From: Mesaphorura yosii
Lineage: Eukaryota; Arthropoda; Collembola; Poduromorpha; Tullbergiidae
DNA length: 64,000 bases
Direction of reading: 5' to 3'
Assembly (NCBI GenBank): GCA_009869945.1
Contig: WIXG01000006.1
Location: 1 to 64,000 of the forward strand
The translations under genes and the position numbers were made by a program. A model generated the notes under the pieces. It ran no database searches. It was not told the origin of the DNA and saw only the letters and a program-made list of their open reading frames with translations. This document shows positions 11,859 to 22,252 of the stretch, piece by piece. Numbering within the stretch: the first letter of the stretch is position 1; every line of letters starts with the position of its first letter.

Positions 11859-13916
11859 TTTCTTCTCTTCGGTGAATCTGTACAGTTCCAGCAATTCAAT
11901 AAACCGTCAATCACGAATCAAAGTCAAACATTGACAGTTGTCTCCAAAATTCTTCTGACGATGTTGCTTAGCAAGTAACGCAAAAGTTATCACAAAATCA
12001 AACACGCCATTCCTTGCTGAGTCCAAGATTCTTTTGATGAAGGTAATGATGAATAGGACGAATGATCAGCTCAGACAGACAACTTCCTCATAAACAACTC
12101 TAAAGAGAAGGAATTTGTAATTAATTGAAATAAGTACAATAAGGTCCATTTAAATTTTGACAAGGAGTGTGTTGGCGTCTTACAAGAATCTCCTACCCCA
12201 ATTGCGACTGGCAAGTGAACGTTTTCACTCGGAGTTCCTCCTTCTCGTTCCTGATTAACTTGAGTTGGTGCTCAATTGAATAAATTATTGTAAAAGCCGA
12301 CGTGAATAATTAAAAATCACGTTTGAAAGTAACTTAAATAGTGAATGTACCTTTCACGATGGCTCAACGCTTTCGTGGGTACCCGCACACAGCACTGGTT
12401 CAGTTGAATGAATGGGATAGAACAAGAACGATGTGAACATATGTGTGTGGTGCATGCGTTGGACTCAGAGGGTTCTTTCTGCGTGTCTGCATTGAAAGAA
12501 TCGACTAGTCCCAAGTCTCAGGTCTCAGTCGCTAAATATCCGCAGTAGTGTCTCCCTTCCGCAATGCTGATTGAATTTTCGGCCAGTTGTACCTTGTACG
12601 ACTAAAAGACAGGGTTGACGCCATTTGTCTTCGCTGTAATCAATGATCATTGACCATATGGCAAATTGCACGGCTTGAAATGAGACACACTGCGCTGAGG
12701 AAAGGCTCTGTATGAAAGGAGACTAAGCAAGCGCGTATGCGTTCATAAACACCAATGCCAATAACAGATAGAGTGTAAAATGCAACGGTACGACATTAAT
12801 GAACTCACGTGCGAATCGAATCCGATGGAACATAAAAATATTTCGCGCGAAGTGTTTTCTTGGTTAAAAATTCCTTTTATCGGCTATTACCAGACGCAGT
12901 ATTACCTCACAACTGAACATCTAGCTTGTAATTACTCATTTCACCGGCTTTACGACCAAGGGAGTTATGCATGACTAGTTTTACGGCATACAGAATGATT
13001 TTCTGCGTTGTTCTGAAATTTTAAGGGAATATTCTTACGTCTTGGCTGCGAATCTCACTAAAAATCGTTAGCGTCGGCCGTTCATTGCGTTCAAGCTTGA
13101 CTGTTTGGTACATTACCTCGTTACCTCACACAGGTAATTCGGCTCGTCTTGTTTCGGCGATATGTTTTCTTACCTCTGTGGTCTGCCGGCAAGATTCATG
13201 ATGGTAGTAAAATTCTCTTGACTCCTAGGACACGGTCTAATAGAGAACGAAATGGGCGCTGCACGTAATGCTAAAAAGGCGACTGAAAGCACAAGTAATG
13301 GATGGAATTTGGAGCCGGAGTTTATCCACGTTGACAAAATGCAGTCTTTATCTCCCAGTTGTCTTTTTCAAAATCTAGAAAAGCGAGCCAATCTCGAGCA
13401 CATAATTCGGCTTTCACTCGTGAGGGTGAGCATTTCGCCGAGAAATCGGATGCAGAGAAAGTGATGATGCTGAAAACGAAAAGTTGAGAAAACGAGATCT
13501 CGCTTTCTCATGAGTTGTGAAGGCAAGCCCAGTGATTGTTGGACAAAGACCGAAAGGAATGGCTCGCCATCTGCTTTTGAATTCTGCATCAAATGCAAAG
13601 TCAGGTCCATTCTTTGTTGCTTTGTTCGAATGAACGTACTGGAAAACATTATAACTTCCACCTATTTCTTTTATTTCACTTCCAAATGGAATAATTCGAA
13701 TTAAATTTTAATTCTATCACGAAAAATATCTTACACACTAATTTAAGAAATTGAAAAAAATAACAACGAAATAGCTTATTTTGACAACAAAAACGAGAAA
13801 CAAGAGCGGAATTAAAACTTCCTGCATGGATGTAAAAATTAAAAATGGGAAGCCATAGTGCAGAAACTTACTATATTCTAACAAAATAACAAGCACAACT
13901 TTACTGCATAAAAGAA
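11859..13916. other. Intergenic stretch between the Tudor gene and the giant secreted-protein gene
   Basis: About 2 kb with no supported gene. It should contain the Tudor gene's promoter/5' UTR (just above 11858) and the 3' UTR of the next minus-strand gene. Small frames at 12317-12514 (-), 12780-12974 (+) and 13252-13464 (+) show no domain or splice support. Confidence 0.45.
13670..13675 (-). terminator. Candidate polyadenylation signal AATAAA
   Basis: On the minus strand this is a perfect AATAAA, about 240 bases downstream of the stop codon of the giant secreted-protein gene. The position is reasonable for a 3' UTR end. The motif is common in AT-rich DNA, so this is only a candidate. Confidence 0.35.
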
Positions 13917-16900
13917 TTAATTTTTGAACAACGCCCCTAGGAATGCTGACATCAACCGTAAGCCAGGCGAAGTTGTCTTGAATCCAGGTAATTCTAATTG
14001 TGTGGAGTTAGCTACCAAAAATCGTTTTCCACGTCGTTGACCCGGCCTCTCTTCTTGGACTGATATTCTCTGGTAATTCCTTTTATTGCCATGAAAGACT
14101 CCAGTGAACACACTAACATCGTTTTGAGCGGCGATTAGCACCTCTGATGTCAAATCGTTTCCAAGCTTGAAGCAAGATGTGCGTAGAATTTGTGCGTTTC
14201 TTGCGGTAAAGCGATGCTCGTTTATCCAGCCCATTTGACCCTGCCAAGAACGCGTTCAGACACCATCAAATCAATCCAGTCGTCGTTGACGATAGGTAAT
14301 TATTGTTATTAATGAATAAAGCATACCTTGAACGAGTACACGACCACATTGTGAACGGGAGCAGAATTCAAAACGTACATGAACGCCTCTGAATTAATTA
14401 GTTGGAATTGCACTTGCTTGGGCTGGTCCACCGGAATAAACAATACTTTCGCGAATTTCTGAGTATCTTGCATAAATCTGTAATACAAACTCATAAACTT
14501 AATTGCTCACCCATGCATCGCTTACTATTTAGTCGTCCTACTTATAGATATACACACTTCCGCTGTGCTCATTGACTTGACCGGACGCCAGGGCAAGGAA
14601 TGCATTATTATTCGGGCCTGAAATTGTTGACATACTGACCAAGTTCACAATCGGGAGGCAGTCAATCTCCTTGAATGTATTTGTATTTGATTTGTATGAC
14701 CATGCTTGAACAATTTCACCATGACCCTTGAAGTCAGCACTTCCCCGGCTACCAGTGAATAGAATAGTTGTTGGACCAATTTCAACTGACCCAATCTGGA
14801 AATAGCGGAATTAATAGTTTCGGATGTGGCTAGAAGAACTGTACTTATTGAAGAATTGTATTTACTTGTGATGGCCTCTCTATGGAAATTCGCTGAAGGA
14901 GCGTCATTAAACTTTGTGATGATGCAGCGTTATTAAATGTGTACACAAATCCTTCCGCGTGTTCGTCTGAATCCATGGAGCCGTAATCCACGACCATGAG
15001 ACAGTTAGCTGGACCATTTGAACTTGCAATCTTGAAAGATGTGATTGGACCAAATCTTTGACCAGTCAATGTTTGTCGAACAACCCATTTCTTGCTTCCG
15101 TCAGTTTGTTCCTTCAGCATGAGAAGCACGGTCTTGCTGAACCCTGCAATTCAGAGTGCACAAATGAAAAATGGGATCACTGAAATCTACCATTAAACGG
15201 TAAGGATAGGCATATCGTATATACCTGACGCTGATGATTGCAGTTCGTCTACGACTTCTTCGGATTCCACATCTAGTGTGACCTCCTTCGTCGATGCAAT
15301 AGTCATTCCTATGAAATACTCATGACCATTTTGCACTTCTACAAAATCTTCGACATTGCCATTTACTTCAACAGAGCCTACATCGAAATATTCATTAATT
15401 AAAGCAGTCAAGTGCAACGTAAAATTTATTACGAGCTTACTCAACGCCCATGTGAAATACGAGTTTGTGTTTGAATTGTGCATCATAAACGAGAAAGAAT
15501 GTGAGACTGAAGAGAACAGCCCTCCTACCGTTGCAGTCACAATGCCAAGCGCAACGCTCCTTGAGTCGTGAAGAATTAATGGCTTGAAATTAACTACGTT
15601 TTCTGCTGCAACTTTATGTGTGAATTCATAATAGTCCAAGAACACGGCTTGCTCTGTAAAACATCATAAACTTAAGAATGCCAACTAGACTAGAATAGTA
15701 AGTAAATAGTAGCAAGCTCGGAAGAAAGAAGTTACGTTCAGTATGCGCAACCAATTGTAAAGCTGCCTCGATCAATTCATCGTAATCGGCATTCAGGTTT
15801 AAGTCCAGCATGCTGTTCACATCGATATGAGTTTCCGGTTTAAGATCTTGAAGGACTTCTGTGAGATTTTCGTTCAGGATCAGTCCCTCTGAACGAACAG
15901 ATTCAGTATTCAAAACTCTTGTAAATGTCTTCTCTCCCGTGATGATGAGTGGACCAGATTCGTCCTCATCAGCCATTACCTGAAACGTAGAAATCCATAC
16001 AGAATTGAGTGAACTTCATTTCTTTGCAGCGTATTTTTGTAACTTACGAAGCTATCCACAAGCTCAGTAAGATCCTTTCCATTGAAGAGATCCGCCTTGA
16101 TTCCTTCAGGTGAAGTGCGGACTTCGTTGGCGAACGTAATCCGACCTGTAATAGTTTGATCTCCAGAAAGGGTGACAATAGTCTCCCTGTTGAAATCGTG
16201 ACCATCCACCTGCTTTTCTACCCTGTGATGGAGAACAGGAAAATTATTGTTTGCACCACACATTGCGAATGTTAAAACAACACAGCACATACGTGACATC
16301 CATCGCAAATGCTGCATTTTGAATTCGAACGTCGCCCTTGATGGTAAAATCTCCGTTTGATGTGACTGCCTTTTTGCTCCATTCACGAAGATCAATCCCA
16401 TTGATTTTTGTGGAATCACCCAATTGTAATTCACGCACGGTCAAGCTTTCAATCGTCTTTTTTCCAGTGATGATATTCTCGCCATTTATAGTTAACACTT
16501 CGGTGCTTAAGTCCAGTCCGCCCACACGGACGCCCTCATCAATCTCGATTTCATCTACATCGAGTTCCTCAAACTCCAACCGTTGTGGTACGACTTGGTC
16601 CTTTCCGTTCAAGAATACCGACTCCGAGAACTCCTTCAACGAGACTCGGTTGAACAAGCCACCGTTCGGCATTTCAATTTTTGGGACGTCCAAACTGCTT
16701 ATTGTCAGACCGGATTCAAAGACCACCTCAGTTGCTTCTATTGTCTGGTCTTTAGTCTTGCTCAAATATGTTCGGTCCAGTTCTTCAAGATCGAAGTCGT
16801 TCAATTCACCAGTATGCAGTACTTCGTCCTCGAATGTCAGCTCCTTAAACGTGTGATGGCCTCTAATGGTAGCAGGCTTGTGAGTCCACCAAATGTCTCT

Positions 16901-19900
16901 GATTAACGTACTCCATTCATGCCCGTTAATTTGAGTAACAAATTTCGGTTCATGCTGCAATGTCAAATCGCCGGCAATGTGCAAGCTTTCGTCTCGTAGC
17001 TGGCTCGTTGGATTGACAAATTTAACTGCTTGATCGTAATCAAATCCGTGAAGGTTTTTCACGTTCAAGCTGCCTTGGATTTTTACGGCTTTTTTGAATG
17101 TTTTGGTCTCAGTGATAGCTTGATGGCCATTTTGCTCTCCGTTCAGGAGGAGGTCAGCGAAAATGTTGTATCCGTTCACCTTTGTTTTAGATTGCAAAGA
17201 AACTCCGTTGGTTAATTCCACCAGACCAGTAAAGTCAACAAATCCAAGTGATCCATGATCATCAATGCGAATTGCGTCATCAGCAAGCTTAACGAAGCTT
17301 ATGTTTGATATTTTCTCGTCCTTCACCTCCACACTGGAAGCTTGCAGTCCATTCATGAATTTGACTGGAGTTGTGATAACTTGAAGGCCAGAGCTCAGCA
17401 GAAAGCCATCTCCCCATTCCGTGTGCGGTACGCCATTCATGTTTCCAGTGAACTCAATGCGTTCGATGTCAGTTGCACCGTCGAAAGTCAGGGAACCTTG
17501 AATATTGTGCGGTCCAGGCACATCTTTTCTTATGATGCCTGATAACAATGTTGAGATACTGTCTCCATCAAGTTCATCCAATGTTGTAAGACTTTTAGTC
17601 GTAAATCCGGAACCAAATTCATACTTTCCAGTTACAATCTGTGGTGTCGGACTTGAGAGTAGCAGAGCGTCGTTAATGAGGTCATTTAAGGAATAGTATT
17701 CTCCGTGAATCGAAATTTTGTTAACTTCCATACCATCGTTCACTTGGAAATTCTTCAAGACTTCGACTTCTTTCTCGAAAACAACCTTTCCAGCAACATG
17801 CTGATTTCCGCGAACCAGAAGCAGGTCTTTGAATAAAATTCCGTTCAGGTTGACGTTGGGACAGTCCAAATTGTCTATTGTGACTCGTTCCTTAAATTTG
17901 GTTGTTCTAGACACAGTTTGTTCGACTCCGTCTAGCAGAACGCCGTTCATCTGGCTCAGAATATTTACAGCTGAGCGATCCTTTGAGCTGTATAATTCGT
18001 TGGTGGTGGATGGTGATCGCAGTTCAACTGTCCCTGCGAATGTCTTTTCACCCCTGATTATCACAGCTTCCGAGTTTCGTGTCAGCCATTCTGCAGGTGG
18101 CACGCGGTTGATCAGTCCTACTTGCGTATTTTCGTCTACACCGACCGAGTCAAATTTGATGGTTCCACGAAAGGTCGACGGGAGTTTTGTCGCGTTCAGA
18201 AGAAGTGCTTTGGCGAGAAGCCGAGTAACATCGTTTGACGTAAGTTGAAATCCTGTGGACCGCCCAGTCTCGAAATTGATACCAGGCACAATAGTCAGGT
18301 CACCATCGATGTGGAGGTTACGGAATGAGAGGCTGTTCGACTTAAGTTCGATTCGCTTCTCTGCTGACCATTCTGCAAAGTTGATGCCATTTATGTCACC
18401 GTCAGCTGAAGCATCACGTTCCAAGTGCACCCGGCTGTAATCTTTCTTGCTTATCACTTGCATGTTTTGCGAATTTTTAAGAACCAGGTTTAAACCGTCT
18501 TCAGTTGCTCGGATGCTATTTAGGAAGCTATCCAAAAATTGCACTTGCCGTTACGTCATAAATTACGTGGGGACACAATTATTTAACTTTAAATGGCACG
18601 CGTTCATACCTGGTAACTTGTAGATCATGGATTACAGTGTCTTGAAGTAAGTCAATCGAATCGAAGTTGTATATGCCTTCATTAATGGTGACCAGATCAT
18701 CAATGTTGTATTTGTTATTCAGGATGGAGGAAGACAGTTTCACATTTTTTGTGGACAGGTGGTCAAAATTGAGTGCCACACCTGAGAAGAACGAGTCAGA
18801 CAGCTCCTTATATTATTTGATCGCACTTGAATTTAGAAAAAAGGGTATCCTCACCAGAGAATTCTTCAACATTTCGGCCGGAATCCAGGTATACGGATTC
18901 TGCATAAAGTTTGTCAATATCAAGTTCGGAAATCTTTTGGGCTTGGAGTCGCTGTACGCTTGCTGTTTGGAACTCCTTAGCTCCAGTAATAACTGCATCA
19001 CCCTGCCTGGAAATTGCTTCCTCCATGAAAAATTCTAAATCCACATCGTTTACTTTGCTTGAGTGCAAGTTGGATACTTGAGAATTGGCAACGTGAATTG
19101 CACCTGCTCCAAAAATATGGAAGTTAGTGCATGTAAATTTGTAGACATAATTTATACTCACTTGAAAAGGTTTGATTCCCCTTGGATGTCAAAAATGTGA
19201 TGTCATTAAAATTTACACCGTCGAAGAATCCGTCAACTTGTATTGCCTTCTGAACTCGCACGTCCGCCAGAAACTCATTATTCTGTTGAAATGTTTGGAC
19301 AGATTGGCTTGTTCTCCGAGCGTACTCACTATACAAATGACCGTTCAATCGACTGAAGAATTCAGCCTGGCCTGTGAAATAAATTCCAGATAACTATCAA
19401 GTCCCCAAAACACTATCGTCACATTCGTATCGTGCATCTGGACGTTACTTGATGTGATGTGCTCAGCCGTCACTGCTCTGAAGGAATGGTCTTTATCCAA
19501 GAAGATTAAATTCGCAAGAAGTCGTTTGATATCGAATCCGTTCAGTTTATCAGTGATGACATCAGTCGCTTGAATCCTGGATCCACGATGTTCCACATTT
19601 GCAAAGTGAATTTCGGCTATGCAAAGTAAATTTCAAAGGCACACTTGACTTTCCATATTAGGTTCTCTTAAAGTTCTCATTGTGAAGTCATACTTGATAT
19701 GTCTTGCTTAGCATTCTTCACAAGAACTTGGCCAAGTTTGGCTTCAATGTCCAGCATAGTTTCTTCCACTGCCGCCAGTTCCTGCTCCGAAGCAGCCAAC
19801 TGGCGTGACAATTCCACATCGAATGCTCTGCCGGCATGCGTCAGGGACTATATTTTCAGGAGATACATATAATTACAGATATTACTATTTCTGCTCACAA

Positions 19901-22117
19901 TCAGTCAAACCTTGTCTCAAATCACTTGAAATAGCATTCGCGAATGCTGAATACCTTTGTTTGAAGGAGGTCAGATGTGACATGATGAAAAGTTATGTCC
20001 GATTCTAGAACAATTTCCTTATCCGTAGTCTTTGGTGCATTTTCAAACTCTTTCTTAAGGGCTGCAACACCGGCTGTCTCGACCTTGGTCACTGCTTCAG
20101 TACACCAATTGAAAAAATCGTTGCGCATTGCGCTCAGATGATTCTTTGCTTCGAATTCAAATCCAAATACTCCACTAGCTGCTTTGGTGGTATCACTGCT
20201 GGCTAGTGCTGTAATTATTGCAATTTAGAACAAGTCCATTTGTAGGCCAATATTGAATTGTACTGTTTAATTAAAGAAATACCAAAGAATGGGCGGTTAT
20301 CAAACACCAGAGAGCGCAGACGAATAAAATTCGGAGGAGTATCGCTGTTACTGAAAGACTTGCGAAACGTTTCAACGAATCTGAATCCATTGTACTGTAC
20401 AACTCTGAACTGGTTAATTTCTCCCACAACTAGCATGAATAGCCTGCCAGACTGAAAATTCACAAAATTTCAGATAAGAGCGGTACATGTGTATTGCAAT
20501 CATCATTTTCTGAAACCTTAACAGGAAGAATTTGGAATGCTCCTTTTGTGGCAATGCTTTGGAACGGAATAAACGTTTCTGAGGCCAATTTGAGGATCTG
20601 AGACTTGACGTTGTAGTTAATCGTGCCAAATTCATCTGAAAGAATGAATGAATTCAATGCGTAGCATTTGGCCCATTTTTCTGAAAGAAATTTTTCATTT
20701 CTGCTGACTCACTGTATTCGCACTGGTTGGCAATGGCTAAGAAGTTTTCACCTCGTTGCCCATTTTCGAAAGTGAAAAATTTTATATCCTTTGCTCCGTG
20801 CGTTAGCACTCTTTGAAATGGGGTAAACTTTGACTCCTTGTAACTGTATCGAAGGATTTCGGAGAAAATTGACGTCGATTCTAAAGGTACACAACCCAAG
20901 AAAATACATTTGAGCATAAAGTTCTCGTTTTCAATTAGCATGACGCATCTTACTTGGGGCATCTTGATAGTTGGCAATTGCCAAGTACTCTTGTGATGCA
21001 ATTGAGGTGTGCTGAATTGACTGAGGGTTGAATCCCGTTAACGAGTAGACGAGGTCGAAGTATCCTCCTTGCCACATATAAACTGGAATTTGCACTTTGT
21101 ATTGAGTCTGCCCTGTAGAGGTGACTGTATGATCAGGTGCAACCGCCAAAAACGCATCATTTGCTTCTTGCCCCGATCCCATCCTGTGACAAGAATACCA
21201 TTTTACTCAAATACACAGTTTGATTTGAATAAAGTACCAAAAGTGAGAAGTTTTAGCATTTGGAGTCTGAATAGTTTGCACTCTTTGCAGTCCATTACTT
21301 TCTGAATCAAATATATACAAATCGGAACCATGATCTCCAATTTGCTTGACTGGCTTTATTGGGAACACGTAGAAATGGGAGTTGATCTGAGACACTTCAA
21401 CGGATGCGGCGTCAGGTGTTGCAATGCGAACCAATTCTTCAAGATCGTTCAGATTCTGGTTTAATTGTAGAGCACATATTCAAGCTCACGAGTCATTCCC
21501 TTTTTATCATCTTTGACGTACCTGAAGTTTGTAGACAACGGTCTCGACTTCCTTCGAAGATGCCGACTTCTCCAAAGTGAACGCATGAAATTCTGACTTG
21601 ATTTGAATGACGTTCAGATCGTAAAGCAGCTTATCATCGAACCGTTGCGGCGTTAGTTGAAATGTCCTTGTAACCACATTCGTCCCGTCTGTGTTATACA
21701 AATCCGTGAGGACACCACTTTTTATGGTGGCCAGACTGATTGATTAAGAGCTGCCTGATAAAGTCACTCACCAAAGTCAAAATCGATAATGTCTCTTCTT
21801 TTTCTTCCGGATTGAGGGAATGGTTGTTGAATGGTTCGCTTGAATCTAGATTGAGAACTTGACATCGGTTCAGTCTCATTTAACTCCAAATTGTCCTGAG
21901 TAAGTTCGTGAACTCGTTCGACCTCGGACTTGTACTTTTGGAGACGAGCCCGTATGAAGCTTTTCAGTGCTCCGTTTGGATTCGCTGAAATGTTCGAGAT
22001 TTGAGAATCGGTTCAACGCGTGAGACATGATATGGCCAAAGACGGGCGATACTTACCTGATGTGACACCAGTGATTAAAATCAAGAATAAAAAGATGCTG
22101 GCTTTTAGGACACTCAT
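13917..22117 (-). CDS. Giant secreted protein with EAR-like repeats and a long 'NG' repeat array
   Basis: I joined 23 exons with consistent phases: 22117-22057, 21984-21772, 21688-21522, 21455-21238, 21183-20954, 20880-20713, 20635-20517, 20451-20283, 20208-19955, 19847-19694, 19616-19449, 19371-19162, 19106-18855, 18781-18610, 18527-16293, 16222-16048, 15979-15736, 15653-15441, 15377-15225, 15143-14866, 14795-14542, 14477-14327, 14240-13917. This gives about 2,193 residues. The order is: signal peptide (MSVLKASIFLFLILITGVTS); a dibasic site RKRR near residue 82; EAR/EPTP-like beta-propeller repeats (FLAVA, YLAIANYQ, FLAIANQ) to about 448; a coiled coil near 540-580; about 1,150 residues of repeats (585-1736) with motifs such as INGINFAEW, VNGYNIFADLL and ITGKKTF; then C-terminal EAR-like repeats (FLALASGQ...SVYIYK). 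No transmembrane segment is seen, so it is probably extracellular. The overall plan may match the insect eggshell proteins Nasrat/Polehole/Closca, which is inference. Splicing of 15378-15440 is uncertain because the intron is in-frame and stop-free. Confidence 0.82.
15736..19616 (-). repeat. Coding array of ~60-residue 'NG' repeats in the giant secreted protein
   Basis: Across seven exons (mostly the 2,235-bp exon 18527-16293) the protein repeats a unit of roughly 55-65 residues: Q-x-(I/V)-x-G-x-x-x-F, a beta-like stretch, then (I/L/V/M)-N-(G/D)-x-(hydrophobic)-x-x-(W/L). Examples are INGINFAEW, LNGILFKDLL, MNGVPHTEW, VNGYNIFADLL, LHGFDYDQAV, INGHEWSTLI, LNDFDLEEL, INGIDLREW and FNGKDLTELV. 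I count about 15-17 degenerate copies. Alternating hydrophobic spacing suggests a beta-solenoid or stacked beta-roll. I do not recognise it as a named repeat family. Confidence 0.7.
21794..21805 (-). other. Predicted dibasic (furin-type) cleavage site RKRR
   Basis: These four codons read Arg-Lys-Arg-Arg in exon 2 of the giant secreted protein, between a short N-terminal segment and the first EAR-like repeats. RX(K/R)R fits the consensus for furin-type proprotein convertases, so the first ~60 residues after the signal peptide may be a propeptide. Prediction from the motif only. Confidence 0.45.
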
Positions 22118-22141
22118 ATTGGGAGTGTGGAACTTTCAGAA

Positions 22142-22252
22142 GCTAAAGAAAAAATCTAATGTCTAACACTGCCAAAATTCGACTTTCAGGGGTTGCTGCC
22201 AACTCTTAGAATACTTACATTTTCAGAGACAGATGACCTCGTGCAGCACTGA
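22142..22252 (-). promoter_or_regulatory. Candidate start site and spliced 5' leader of the giant secreted-protein gene
   Basis: On the minus strand a TCAGT initiator lies at 22252-22248, matching the arthropod Inr consensus. It is followed by a short leader with a clean donor (AAAAT|GTAAGT, exon end 22219) and an acceptor (TTTTTTCTTTAG, exon resumes at 22142) 25 bases before the ATG at 22117. This implies a ~76-bp intron in the 5' UTR. I see no convincing TATA box. Confidence 0.4.

Noticed and set aside
16338..16856. 172-codon Ser-rich plus-strand frame
   Set aside because: Antisense shadow of the repeat exon of the giant secreted gene.
19375..19448. Continuation of exon 11 of the giant gene through 19448-19372
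   Set aside because: Reading through makes the next exon out of phase; splicing at 19449 (TCAA|GTAACG) to 19371 restores the frame and the repeat pattern.
21736..21767. A 32-base micro-intron between exons 2 and 3 of the giant secreted gene
   Set aside because: Using the stronger donor GTGAGT at 21771 with the acceptor before 21688 gives a normal 83-base intron in frame, so no micro-intron is needed.
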